From the NCBI GenBank assembly GCA_963701955.1, contig OY969694.1, positions 372,001 through 436,000 on the forward strand: 64,000 nucleotides of DNA, given 5' to 3'. The position numbers and the translations under genes are program-made. The notes under the pieces are model-generated. The model was not told the origin of the DNA, made no database searches, and worked only from the letters and a program-made list of their open reading frames with translations. Shown in pieces: positions 26,489 through 35,624 of this stretch (position 1 is its first letter; every line of letters begins with the position of its first letter). This DNA is from Bog-473 sp963701955. Lineage in GTDB: Bacteria > Actinomycetota > Acidimicrobiia > Acidimicrobiales > RAAP-2.

Positions 26489-28195
26489 TCAGGTGCCGTA
26501 CGTCGGACGAGACACCACTTCCACCACCCCGAAGACCGACTCTTCGTCAGCATCGGCGGGTTCGTAATGTCCGCCACGCAATGCCACCCTGACAGCTGCG
26601 TTGGAGAAGTCAGTGTCGCTCAGGACTCGCTGCGTCCGCCATGTGGCACCCTCTCCACTCGTCTGCCAGGACACGGCCGTCGAATCGACCTTCAGGGACC
26701 ACCACCGGTGTGCGAAAGGGTCGAAGCGCTCCGTCTGATCAGATCGTTGTCCAGAGTGGTGCAGCCGCAAGAGCAGGCAGTCTCCGCTCTTTCCGATGGC
26801 GACGAAGTCGCCGCGGTCCGTGCGAAGCTCAAGGAGCGTCTCGGCGCTCGGCTGGTCGGCGGGGACCTCGAGGCATGTCCGAGCCTCCCGCCCACGTGCA
26901 TGGAAAGAGGGCCGGGACACCACCGAATCGACGTAACCGCTTCGGGTCGGAAGCCGGACCCGGCCTTGAACTATCCGAGCGCGCCCGTGCAGCTCGAACC
27001 AATCGGGCGGCAGGTTGTCACCGCCCCCGAGGACGAGCAACTGGCCCTTCGTCGCCGGTCGACCTCTCGGTTCGAGGAGTGAAGGGGAGGCAAAGACACA
27101 GCCGTCCTTCGGGTGGAGACGGACCTTCTTCGGCGCGGCACCCCCCTTTGCATCGACCAATCCGTCGGGGACACGGAAGGTGACCGTACCGGCGGTGGCC
27201 ACGTTCACTGCGGCCCATCCCGCGCTGAACCGTTGGGCCCGACCTCCCAGACGCGAGCGACGACGCCCCACGGGCTCTCCGAGATCCCAACCCTGCTCCG
27301 GCAGGTACGGCAAGCCCTCGTAGTCGTCTGGTGCCGTGGCCGTACAGGCCCATCCTCGTCCGATCCCGAGTGCCCAGAACGCCGCGACGGCATAGCGGAA
27401 GCTGCGCTCGACGGAGTTGCCGCCGGCGTTGACACGGACAACCCCGATGCCCGGTCCGTGCAGTTCGGCCGCCTGCTGCAGGCACGTCTTCTGATCAAAG
27501 TGGATGTGTGGCTGCCATCCCAGCCAGTGCTCTTCGAAGCCGCCCCCGTACTGTGCGTGGCGAACCCATCGTCCAGGCTCGCGCCTGGACTCGGCGATGT
27601 TCGGGACGAGGAGGCGGTCCGACGCGTTGAGGGCCTCGCCCGCGTCGCGCACGAGACAGTCGAGCGCGTCGCGCAACTCGGGCGCGCCGTCGATCTCAGC
27701 GAGGGGGAAGATGCCGTAGTAGTCGTCGAAAACATCGTTGTCGGCAAATACCCCGTCCCATGGCTCAGCAGTGACCTCGCGCACGACGTTTTCCACCCAC
27801 CTCTGTCGGTACTCCGTGTTCCAGACGGCCATCTGCCAGTGACCCGGGTAGCCCCGCCACTCGATCCGATCGCCGGCCGCCTGTCGATGCGCGAACCACG
27901 CCTCGCCTGCCCGTTCGGCTTCGGTGAAGAAGACACCCGATGTCGGGTACGAGTCCTCGCATTCGAAGATTCGCGTGGAGGAGAGGCACTTGTAGCACAG
28001 GACGACCATGTCAGGGCGGCGGTCTTTCAGGGCGCGGAGCGCGCCGAGCTCCCACGGCTGGAGCACCGCCACCCGGTAGCGCTCGGCGGCGATCTCGACC
28101 TCGTCGGGATCCACCGGCTGTGTGCCGTAACGCAACCAGGCACCGAAGGTGCGCGCCCCGCGGCGGGAGGCTGCCGCCTCCAGCTGGTCGACCAT
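26489..28195 (-). CDS. Putative glycoside hydrolase, GHL15-like
   Basis: A 568-aa protein (ATG 28195; a TTG at 28234 touching the PelF stop is an alternative). The barrel region (about 15-330) reads FGAWLRYGTQPVDPDEVEIA, DMVVLCYKCLSS and PWDGVFADNDVFDDYYGIFP, the latter with clustered acidic residues resembling GHL15/DUF4015-type hydrolases. A C-terminal beta-rich part (about 400-565) may bind carbohydrate. No signal peptide is visible, which is odd for a polysaccharide hydrolase. It follows the PelF-like gene directly and may take the place of the PelA hydrolase, but the families differ; the function is inferred from context. Confidence 0.6.
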   Translation of the reverse strand: MVDQLEAAASRRGARTFGAWLRYGTQPVDPDEVEIAAERYRVAVLQPWELGALRALKDRRPDMVVLCYKCLSSTRIFECEDSYPTSGVFFTEAERAGEAWFAHRQAAGDRIEWRGYPGHWQMAVWNTEYRQRWVENVVREVTAEPWDGVFADNDVFDDYYGIFPLAEIDGAPELRDALDCLVRDAGEALNASDRLLVPNIAESRREPGRWVRHAQYGGGFEEHWLGWQPHIHFDQKTCLQQAAELHGPGIGVVRVNAGGNSVERSFRYAVAAFWALGIGRGWACTATAPDDYEGLPYLPEQGWDLGEPVGRRRSRLGGRAQRFSAGWAAVNVATAGTVTFRVPDGLVDAKGGAAPKKVRLHPKDGCVFASPSLLEPRGRPATKGQLLVLGGGDNLPPDWFELHGRARIVQGRVRLPTRSGYVDSVVSRPSFHARGREARTCLEVPADQPSAETLLELRTDRGDFVAIGKSGDCLLLRLHHSGQRSDQTERFDPFAHRWWSLKVDSTAVSWQTSGEGATWRTQRVLSDTDFSNAAVRVALRGGHYEPADADEESVFGVVEVVSRPTYGT

Positions 28196-28235
28196 CCGGG
28201 TCGCTTCCGGAGTCAGCCGGACACGCGCGCGCAAC

Positions 28236-29930
28236 TCAGGCTCGCGCCTGCGCCAGAATGGCGCCTTTCGCCCCGGTCCGCAGCGAATGGTGGCGTCCTC
28301 CCGGTGGCAGCGTCGAACACAGCTCGGAATAGAGGTCTCCGTACCTACGCATGGCCTCTGGAAGTTGGAAGGCGTGCCGTACCCGTTCGAAGGCGTTGGC
28401 ACGAAACATCCGATACATGCTGGTGTCGTTCACGACGTCCAAAATGGCGTCCGCCATCTCCCGATGGGCATGCGGCTGGACGATGAGACCACACGGCCCC
28501 ACCTCTCTTCCGCTGCGGCGCAGCGGGTCCCGCAACAGCTGTTCCATCCCGCCCACCCGGGTGCCGACTGTGGGCAGGCCTGCCGTCATGGCTTCGAGAA
28601 CGGCAAGGGGCTGGCCTTCGTTGTGGCTGGGAAGCACGATCAGGTCCACGTCGCCAAACGCCTCCTTCAAGTTCTGTGGTCCCATGAATGAGACGTGATT
28701 CTCGATGCCGAGCGTCGTTACCTGCTGCTTGCATGTCTCGAGATACTCGGGGGTCTCGTCCGAGTGCCCCATGACGCGCAGCTTGAAGGAGCGCCATCCG
28801 CTCTGTACGACGATTGCCAGTGCCTCGAGCAGGTCGTGAAGGCCTTTTACTTGCACCACTCGCGCGACATAGGCGAGCTCCCAAATATGGTCAGGCCGCA
28901 TCCTTAGGTGATCACGTTCGACTTGACGTTGGCGGGCGGAGTCGAAGGCGTCCAGGTTGATGCCATTGGGGACCACTCGGGCCCGCTCAACCGGAGCGCC
29001 CAGCAGAGCGGCCTCGTCGAGAGCTTCCGGGTACAGATAGGTGAGCTCATCCGCCGCGTCATAGGCGATCGTGGTCATCTCGATCAGCCATGCCATCCAG
29101 GCACGATCTTGAACGCACACGTCGGCGGTGAGCCAGTCCGAGCGGTTCACCGGTAGAGCCATGCTGCGCCCGATCCGCTCGTTGATCGTGTCGCGGACAT
29201 AGAGGTTGTGCTCGGTGAGGAGAAAGCGCCCTTGGTTTTGACGGGCTGCCACCGCGCCGGCCAGCGCGGCGTAGCCAGAGGTGTGAGCGTGATACACGGC
29301 CGCCTTGGGGTAATCGGTGGCGGTGACCGCGAAGGTTTGGGCCGTCAAGTCGCGCAGCAACCAGAAGAGCTCGGCAAGCGAGGTACCTGAAGGGCACACT
29401 CGCTCGACGAGCCGCATGAGTTCCCGCGTCGTGAGCAAGGGCCACAGTTGGTTGGCGGTATTCCGCGGGTTCATGTAGGCGTCGTACAGGTCCCAAAATG
29501 GACGGCAATTATTGGCGCAGACGGCTCCCAAGGCAGCCGCCACCTGCAATGCCAATCGTTCGCGGTGCTTGGCAGCCTTGCGGAGATTCCTTGGCCGCAT
29601 GGCCATGAAGTCCTGACGATGCTCCTGCATGCTGAGGTACAGCGGAGCGATCCACTGCACATTGGCCGGCACCTCGTAGCCGTGGGTGGTCGACCCATTG
29701 CTGTCCCACGTGATGTGCACGATGCCGAAGCTCACCTCAGGGTGGGAGGAGATGATGTCGTGCATCACTGCTGATACGCCGCCCGTCAGGTAGGGGTAAG
29801 TCGATTCGGCCATCAAGGCCACGTCGACCGCGGGCCAGGGCTGAGGTGAGGAGACGCCGAGCGCCGGCCACGGGTGTGTTCCCGGGTTCGGGTTCTCTGT
29901 GGGACCACTCTTCTTGGGCATGTGATACAT
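28236..29930 (-). CDS. PelF-type GT4 glycosyltransferase
   Basis: A 564-aa cytoplasmic GT-B enzyme. The DUF3492-type N-terminus reads DVALMAESTYPYLTGGVSAV, close to the EGTYPY-GGVS signature of PelF, the polymerase-type glycosyltransferase of Pel exopolysaccharide. The C-terminal GT4 half has ARVVQVKGLHDLLEALAIVV and LPSHNEGQPLAVLEAMTAGL with the ExxxxxxxE donor site. ATG 29930 has AAGG eight bases upstream. It lies 31 bases after the polytopic membrane protein gene, copying the PelF-PelG pairing. PelF of Pseudomonas uses UDP-GalNAc; the donor here is unknown. Confidence 0.82.
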   Translation of the reverse strand: MYHMPKKSGPTENPNPGTHPWPALGVSSPQPWPAVDVALMAESTYPYLTGGVSAVMHDIISSHPEVSFGIVHITWDSNGSTTHGYEVPANVQWIAPLYLSMQEHRQDFMAMRPRNLRKAAKHRERLALQVAAALGAVCANNCRPFWDLYDAYMNPRNTANQLWPLLTTRELMRLVERVCPSGTSLAELFWLLRDLTAQTFAVTATDYPKAAVYHAHTSGYAALAGAVAARQNQGRFLLTEHNLYVRDTINERIGRSMALPVNRSDWLTADVCVQDRAWMAWLIEMTTIAYDAADELTYLYPEALDEAALLGAPVERARVVPNGINLDAFDSARQRQVERDHLRMRPDHIWELAYVARVVQVKGLHDLLEALAIVVQSGWRSFKLRVMGHSDETPEYLETCKQQVTTLGIENHVSFMGPQNLKEAFGDVDLIVLPSHNEGQPLAVLEAMTAGLPTVGTRVGGMEQLLRDPLRRSGREVGPCGLIVQPHAHREMADAILDVVNDTSMYRMFRANAFERVRHAFQLPEAMRRYGDLYSELCSTLPPGGRHHSLRTGAKGAILAQARA

Positions 29931-29961
29931 CGGGGGTACCTTGAATTCGGAAGGGCTTCGT

Positions 29962-31809
29962 TCACCAAGCGATGGCGTGACCCCAGAACACGGCGTAGTG
30001 CGGTTCGGTGATCTCGCGTGCATAGACGAGGATGAAGAACGCGACCACCGCCACTTCGACGACGGCGTTCACCGCGTAGAAGGCGGCGGATGGGGAGAAG
30101 ACGAGTATGGCGGCCGTGAAGGCAACACAATGGACCGTGCTGACGCCGATGGCCAACCTGTCGCGTTTGAGTTGGACGAGGTTGTACACGAAGATTGCTT
30201 CGAGGCAGAAGCCCACCGAGCAGATGACCATGGCGTTGTAGAAGCTCGTGTTCAGCGCCGGGTGCAGGCTCTCGATGACGGCGGTCAACGACATTGCCAC
30301 GACCACAGAGAGTCCGAGAGTCATGAACGTACCCCTCACCTGCCCACGAAGGTGTTCCGTTCGAGCGTTCAACTGTTCCATCCCGCTCCGATGCAGCGCG
30401 TGCTGGACCGAGTCGAATCCGGATTGCAGTCCGGGGGCGACCATCGTGAAGTACGCGTTGAAGAGGACGATCGCTGGCAGGAGCGACAGGAAGACGAGGG
30501 TCGGCCGGAAGGCGTACCCCGTCACGAGCAACAGCAGCAGGGGATTGAGCCAGATGAGCGTGCCCTGCACCGAGCCCAGGGCAAAGGAGCGCCAGACGTT
30601 CGGCGTGGGGCGGAGTGGGAAGAAGATCGGCCGACGCAGCATCCTGCAAGCGAGAACCGCCAACGCGGCGAGCGGTGCGATGAGGCAGAGCTGCGGCGTG
30701 AGTAGGAGCACGGCGGCGTAGGCCAGCCAGGCTCCAGCCCAGAGCCCGTAGCGCCGCTCCATGATGGGAACCACGAACCACTGCGTCATGGCCAGGCTGC
30801 AGAGCATGAAGAGCCCGAACGCGAGCGTGGCGCCCGTCGACCAGTGCGCGGTCAAGGCGAAGGGCACGCTGACGAGCACGATGATCACGATCGAGCGGCA
30901 GAAGACCGACGGCCAATGAGAGAGAAAGCTCGGCATGAGCGCGGACGGGCCCTTTTCGTAGACTTCCTCGCCCAGGACACGGTAGAGGGGCGCGCACGCG
31001 ATCTGAGCCACGAGGGGAACGGCGACCGATCCGGCGAGCATCACCGAGCTCAACGGCGTTCCGCCCACGGTCAAGGCGTGGAGCCGGTCTCCCACGAGTG
31101 GGAACACGACAGCGAGTACGGCGAGGGGTGTCAACTGGAGGGCCAGTGCGCCGAAGGGCCTGGTCATGCTGCTCGCCCCAACGGGAGCCCGACCGCTCGA
31201 GTCGCGATCGTCCTTCCAGGTCGGCAAGGCCATGCCTCTCCCGAGCACGATGGCACTGCACAGCGCGAGGACGGTCACGAGTCCGACCACGAAGAGGCGT
31301 CCCCAGCGGTTCCATGGGCCGAGAAGCAACAAGAAGCAGATGACCGCATAGAGCTCGGCCAGGTAGAGCCCGTAGGGAACGAGGCTCGGCACGCGTTGAG
31401 AGTGCCGCGGCCGGTGCTGATGGCGAGGACGGACGACCACCAGTGATCTGATGCGCCTTCGGCCGTGCCGTGCCTCGCTCGGGACGAACGCCGTGATGAC
31501 GTAGAGACGCGAGCCCGTTCTCCTCCGCGACGGCCGTTCGTGACGACTCCCGTGTGCATCGGTCCGACGAAGGTCCACCGAGCCATCCGGCATGCTCGAG
31601 CTTCGGCGCCGGGGCGGCCGCCGGAGGTTGTCGAGGACGCGGTCTTTGGGAAAGGGAGCTTTCGGGTCCGGGTTCCCGATGGTGGGGGTCACAGGACGAG
31701 GCTGGGAACCGTCGGATCCGGTCGACCTGACGTCCCCACGGCCAATCATGGACTGCGGTTCCCGGAATTTCCCGAGGGGGTCCGCTCTCCAGGCAGGGCT
31801 CACGGTCAT
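29962..31809 (-). CDS. Large polytopic membrane protein, candidate polysaccharide exporter in PelG position
   Basis: A 615-aa protein with a long Arg/Pro-rich hydrophilic N-terminus (1-120) and about 14 membrane segments from residue 125 on (PYGLYLAELYAVICFLLLLG, later LSLLPAIVLFNAYFTMVAPG and AVNAVVEVAVVAFFILVYA). The layout suits MOP-superfamily flippases such as PelG/Wzx, but I see no PelG-specific motif, so the assignment rests on topology and adjacency to PelF. AAAGGA six bases before ATG 31809 fixes the start. The Arg-rich N-terminus is unusual and may bind nucleic acid or lipid headgroups, or be partly mispredicted. Confidence 0.6.
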   Translation of the reverse strand: MTVSPAWRADPLGKFREPQSMIGRGDVRSTGSDGSQPRPVTPTIGNPDPKAPFPKDRVLDNLRRPPRRRSSSMPDGSVDLRRTDAHGSRHERPSRRRTGSRLYVITAFVPSEARHGRRRIRSLVVVRPRHQHRPRHSQRVPSLVPYGLYLAELYAVICFLLLLGPWNRWGRLFVVGLVTVLALCSAIVLGRGMALPTWKDDRDSSGRAPVGASSMTRPFGALALQLTPLAVLAVVFPLVGDRLHALTVGGTPLSSVMLAGSVAVPLVAQIACAPLYRVLGEEVYEKGPSALMPSFLSHWPSVFCRSIVIIVLVSVPFALTAHWSTGATLAFGLFMLCSLAMTQWFVVPIMERRYGLWAGAWLAYAAVLLLTPQLCLIAPLAALAVLACRMLRRPIFFPLRPTPNVWRSFALGSVQGTLIWLNPLLLLLVTGYAFRPTLVFLSLLPAIVLFNAYFTMVAPGLQSGFDSVQHALHRSGMEQLNARTEHLRGQVRGTFMTLGLSVVVAMSLTAVIESLHPALNTSFYNAMVICSVGFCLEAIFVYNLVQLKRDRLAIGVSTVHCVAFTAAILVFSPSAAFYAVNAVVEVAVVAFFILVYAREITEPHYAVFWGHAIAW

Positions 31810-32112
31810 CGCACGTCCTTTCCCCCCCGAGGGCCAGCACGTCAGATGCATTAGAGACCAAAAGCGGCTGCCGTGTCGAGTGCCCGAAGCGAGGGGAAAG
31901 GGAGCGCTGCTCCACTGGTCGCGTGGACCCCCCTGGGGGCTGCCCGGAGTCGTTCACGCACTGTTCACACGAGGTTCGGACGGATGTCCGGCTTCGGCCG
32001 AGCACCCCAGCCGTGGCGCTCGGCGCGGTCGCTCCCGCCGTGGGTCAGAGCACTGCCCGGGTGTCTTCGACGCCGACCCGCTCAGCGACGGGCGCGGTGG
32101 AATCCGATCAGG
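31810..32112. other. Intergenic boundary between exopolysaccharide locus and catabolic region
   Basis: 303 bases upstream of the PelG-position gene and downstream of the P450 gene. No ORF, repeat or operator stands out. Base composition and gene style change around here. Confidence 0.45.
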
Positions 32113-33345
32113 TCACCAGGTCACCAGCACGCGGTCGACGCCTCCACCCGTGCGGTCGTTGCGGATCGTCAGATGCTGAAGGTCCTCGGCGAGTCTGATG
32201 TCGGGGAAGCGGCGGAACAGGGAGGGGAACACGATCTTGAGCTCAGTGCGCGCCAGGCTCTGGCCCAGACACACGTGGCCACCGTGTCCGAATGCGATGT
32301 GTGGCACCGTGGGGCGCCCGGGGTCGAATTCGTCAGGATTGCTCCAAACGGACGGGTCGCGGTTGGCCGCCGCCTCCGAAATGATGACGAGATCGCCGCG
32401 CTCGATCGTCACGCCGGCGATGTCGATGTCTTCGACGGCCCAGCGCAGAAGTCCGAGGTTGTGGGCCGATGTGAGGCGCAGGATTTCCTCAACGGTGGGA
32501 ACGATCCGGTCATCGGGATCGGTCATGAGCCAGTCGCGCCATCTCGGATCGTGCAGGAGGTACAAGAGTCCGAAGTCCATTCGGGCCACGGTGGTCTCGT
32601 GCCCCGGGAAGACGATCCCCGCGGCGTAGCGCTCGATCGACGTATTGGTGAACAACGTAGGGTCGGCGTCGTGGGCGGCGACGAGGTCGGAGATGACGTC
32701 GGGCCCGGGATTCCTCCGTTTCACCTCGATGAGAGTCGCCATGTACTCCTCGAGCTCGCCCATTGCTGCGAACGCGTCGGGCTCGTCGTCGATGTTGCCC
32801 ATCCTGTCCGACAGCGCCATGACTGCGTCACGCCTGTCGTCGGGCACGCCGAGGAGGGCGCCGATCACCAGTACCGGTAGACGCCAGCCCACGTGCTCGT
32901 GATAATCAATGGGCTCCTCCGGGTTGCGATCGTGGGCTGCCTGCATGTCGTCGAGGCAGGTGTCCGAGAGCTGCTGGATCCACTCAACGAGGAGCTTGAG
33001 GCGCTTCGGGGTGAACGAGGGTGCGAGAAGCCGACGGAGGCGATTCGACTGCTGCTCGAAGGACTCGTCGCCAAAGGGTCGGCCATGCATGATCGAGTCC
33101 GAGGCCCGGGGGGCGTGCTCGGGGTCGTCGTGAACGTAGAAGCCGAAGCGTCGATCGGAGAACGCGGTTCGTGCCTCCTCGTAGCCGGTGACGAGCCACG
33201 CGGGGTCGCCGGCAAAGCTCGACACAGGAGCGATCGGGCCGAACTCGCTCCGGAGTTGGGCGTACTTGGGCGAGATGTGCAGTACGTCGCTACGCGAGAA
33301 CGGCATCCGAGGGCGCTGCACGGTTTCGGTCGCGGTCTTGGACAT
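32113..33345 (-). CDS. Cytochrome P450
   Basis: A 410-aa soluble monooxygenase. The heme-binding block FGHGGHVCLGQSLARTE gives Cys359 as the axial ligand, PGHETT (247-252) is the oxygen-binding I-helix and EILR (Glu287-Arg290) the ExxR pair. It has no membrane anchor. GAGGAGG lies before the ATG. The neighbouring amidohydrolases, SDRs and enoyl-CoA hydratase suggest oxidation of a terpenoid, steroid or fatty substrate in a catabolic route. The redox partner is not in the cluster; a 3Fe-4S-type ferredoxin exists at 44982 but belongs to another operon. Two repeated near-palindromes precede the gene. Confidence 0.93.
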   Translation of the reverse strand: MSKTATETVQRPRMPFSRSDVLHISPKYAQLRSEFGPIAPVSSFAGDPAWLVTGYEEARTAFSDRRFGFYVHDDPEHAPRASDSIMHGRPFGDESFEQQSNRLRRLLAPSFTPKRLKLLVEWIQQLSDTCLDDMQAAHDRNPEEPIDYHEHVGWRLPVLVIGALLGVPDDRRDAVMALSDRMGNIDDEPDAFAAMGELEEYMATLIEVKRRNPGPDVISDLVAAHDADPTLFTNTSIERYAAGIVFPGHETTVARMDFGLLYLLHDPRWRDWLMTDPDDRIVPTVEEILRLTSAHNLGLLRWAVEDIDIAGVTIERGDLVIISEAAANRDPSVWSNPDEFDPGRPTVPHIAFGHGGHVCLGQSLARTELKIVFPSLFRRFPDIRLAEDLQHLTIRNDRTGGGVDRVLVTW

Positions 33346-33406
33346 GCATCCTCCTCAGTCCGATGCCGGAACGGTGGTCGTACGGCGACTCTGGCGGCTA
33401 ATGGAT

Positions 33407-33434
33407 AGTACACACTTAATAGAAAGTGCACACT
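33407..33434. promoter_or_regulatory. Candidate TetR operator pair upstream of the P450 gene
   Basis: AGTACACACT (33407-33416) and AGTGCACACT (33425-33434) are 18 bases apart, inside an AT-richer patch 62-89 bases before the P450 start. Related GTACAC cores occur at 39284-39310. The TetR regulator at 34868 is the natural candidate binder. Confidence 0.4.
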
Positions 33435-33488
33435 CAATTTACCCTGACCAGGCGCTGACGTCCCGAGCGGTGCCCGATCGACGCGTCC

Positions 33489-34808
33489 TCAGGCCCAGGC
33501 TCCGTGAGTGCGGAAACCCAGAGATCCGGTGTGGAAGTAACTGGCGGGGTGCGCGTCCAGATCCGGTGCGCTCGAGATCTCGCCGGCCGACATGCCGATG
33601 CGCTCGGCCGTCTTGTCGAGCAGTGCCGAATCGAGTCGTGGGTACGCGTCGAGGGCGTTCGCGCCGACGAGCCTTCGGACCTCGTCCAGCGGGAGGTCGT
33701 GGTACGTGTTGGCCAGCGACAGCCGAGTCCGGGGGTACTCGTCGGGACTCTCGGTGTACAGGAACGTTCCCTCCGCGTGGGGATAGTCCGAGCCCCACAT
33801 GAAGCGGTCCTGGCGGCCGATCTCGAGCGCGGCGACGGCTTCCTGTCGGGACTGAAAGCTGTTGCCCATCCACACGTTCGTCGCCGCGTACTCGCTCGGC
33901 AAGCGGGTCAGGTCGTCGCCCCGGCGCCTGATCGGCGTCAGGTGCAGCGAGTCCATCTTGAGGCACATCTCGTTCCAGAAGACTCCGGGGACCTCCGTCA
34001 GCACGAGCTTGAGATTCGGGTGTCTCTCGAAGACCCCGAAGATGACCAATTGATAGACCGTGCGAACACCCCACTCGCTCGCGTCGAGCAGTGCGAAGTG
34101 GAAGATGGAGGGGTTGGTGGAGTCGCCATAGCTCGTCTGTGGCAAGGCACCGATGTGGGTGGACAGCGTCATGTCGAGCGAGGCACATGCGGCGTAGAAG
34201 CGATCCATGTCACGGTCGCCCGGTTGGGCCTGTCCCGACGAGCCCGGCGCCGGGAAATTGACCCCTCCCAGACCGTTCACTGCCGCCCATTCGAGCTCGC
34301 GCATGGTGGTGTCGAGGTCCCAGAAGGGGAGCTGTGCGAGCCCGATGGTGCGCCCCGGTTCGACCGAGCAGAAGTCGGCGAGCCATCGGTTGTACATGAA
34401 ACGACCGACCGTGGCGAGCTCCTGGGCTTCGGGTGGCGGCACCACCTTGCCCCGCCCGTCCCAGTCGAAAGGGAACGGCTGGCCGTTGAGGCTGTCGTGG
34501 AAGATGACACCACCGGCGACACCGTCTCGGTCCATGTCCGCCAGCCACGCGTGGGGGTCGTAGTGCCCAGCCGTCTCCCTGTTTCGGCGCCGACCGTCCC
34601 AGTACTCGTCAGAGAACGACCGCATCTCGATGGCGGCGTTGTACCGGTTGACGACCTCCGCGGTGAAGTCCTCCCATGCGCCGAGGTATTTCTTCGGACA
34701 GTACGGCGTGAGTTCCTGAGGCCGAGGACCGACATGCATGTCGGCCGAGACGACCATCAGGGACGTCTCACGCTCCGTGGTTGAGGTGCCCTCGTTCGTC
34801 GTTGCCAT
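33489..34808 (-). CDS. Amidohydrolase 2 family protein
   Basis: A 439-aa metal-dependent TIM-barrel hydrolase (PF04909). SADMHVG near the N-terminus is the (H)xH-like metal motif, STHIGALP supplies a barrel His, and MWGSDYPHAEGTF the C-terminal Asp. Related proteins decarboxylate or hydrolyse ring-cleavage-type products. ATG 34808 has AGGGGG six bases upstream and is preferred to a longer frame. It is probably co-transcribed with the TetR gene upstream, 59 bases away. It is a paralogue in type of the protein at 39334, suggesting two steps or two substrates of one pathway. Confidence 0.85.
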   Translation of the reverse strand: MATTNEGTSTTERETSLMVVSADMHVGPRPQELTPYCPKKYLGAWEDFTAEVVNRYNAAIEMRSFSDEYWDGRRRNRETAGHYDPHAWLADMDRDGVAGGVIFHDSLNGQPFPFDWDGRGKVVPPPEAQELATVGRFMYNRWLADFCSVEPGRTIGLAQLPFWDLDTTMRELEWAAVNGLGGVNFPAPGSSGQAQPGDRDMDRFYAACASLDMTLSTHIGALPQTSYGDSTNPSIFHFALLDASEWGVRTVYQLVIFGVFERHPNLKLVLTEVPGVFWNEMCLKMDSLHLTPIRRRGDDLTRLPSEYAATNVWMGNSFQSRQEAVAALEIGRQDRFMWGSDYPHAEGTFLYTESPDEYPRTRLSLANTYHDLPLDEVRRLVGANALDAYPRLDSALLDKTAERIGMSAGEISSAPDLDAHPASYFHTGSLGFRTHGAWA

Positions 34809-34867
34809 TGTGTCCCCCTGTCGCTCCTCGAAGCTCACGGATCGGCCGGCGTCATTCACCGAACCAC

Positions 34868-35485
34868 TCAGTGTCGAGCTGCGGCCATCACGCTGAAGCC
34901 GTGGTCAATCAGCTCGGTCAGCTCGCCGTGACACCCGTCACGCATCCACGACTGCAGCACGTGACCGAGGATGGTGAGCGCAACGCGCGCGCCGATCCAG
35001 CAGCGATCGTCGGGCGTGTCGAGGCCGTGTCGGCGGGCAAGGGCGTTCGCGACGGCGCCCAGCCAGATTTGCCCCATGTCGTAGCTCACCCCGCGGAGGA
35101 CGTGCGACGTCGCAACTGCTTGCGCCTGTCGCACGGTGCGTTCGAGATCGATGGACGTGACCCACACCCCCTGGAGCGCATGCTTCATCGCGTCGAGGTC
35201 GCTCTCTGTCGGCGGCGCCACCACGATCGCCTGCTGGAAGGCGGGAAGCCACTTGCTGTGGTCACTGACGATCACCTCGGCCTTACTACGGAAATATGTG
35301 AAGAAGGTGGTCGTCGAGATCTCCGCGCGCACCGCGATCTGGTCGACGGTCGTCGCGTCGAAGCCCTGCTCTGCGAAGAGGTCGAGGGCCGCATCCTGGA
35401 TCGCGGCCCTCGTTCTCTCCTTCTTGCGCGATCGCAGTGTCGCTGAGGGCTCCACCGCGTCGAGGAGGACCACTTGTGCAGGCAT
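34868..35485 (-). CDS. TetR-family transcriptional regulator
   Basis: A 205-aa regulator. The helix-turn-helix lies in ERTRAAIQDAALDLFAEQGF and the stretch to TTTFFTYFRSKAEVI, where TFFTYFRSK is the recognition-helix signature. The C-terminal ligand domain is unassigned. The frame is open to 35602, but ATG 35485 gives the standard family length; ATG 35527 is also possible and no start has a good Shine-Dalgarno. It is divergent from the SnoaL-fold gene and sits inside the P450/amidohydrolase cluster, so it probably controls it in response to a lipophilic substrate. Confidence 0.88.
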   Translation of the reverse strand: MPAQVVLLDAVEPSATLRSRKKERTRAAIQDAALDLFAEQGFDATTVDQIAVRAEISTTTFFTYFRSKAEVIVSDHSKWLPAFQQAIVVAPPTESDLDAMKHALQGVWVTSIDLERTVRQAQAVATSHVLRGVSYDMGQIWLGAVANALARRHGLDTPDDRCWIGARVALTILGHVLQSWMRDGCHGELTELIDHGFSVMAAARH

Positions 35486-35624
35486 CACTGCACGATTACC
35501 GTAGTGGAAGCCGAAATCGGAGTCCATGCCGGTTTTGATGACCGATGTGCGGGTGATCAGGTCACGGGGGCCAGGCGGAGGACCGGTTCGCGAGGGCGTC
35601 ATTCAATCGAGGGAGGGAGCATCG

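Noticed and set aside
27113..28486. 457-codon plus-strand frame
   Set aside because: Shadow of the GHL15-like and PelF-like genes; no known motif.
29813..32005. Minus-strand open frame of 730 codons over the PelG-position gene
   Set aside because: It is Arg/Pro/His-rich without domains and is out of frame with a clear membrane protein having a good ribosome site; a shadow of GC-rich coding DNA.
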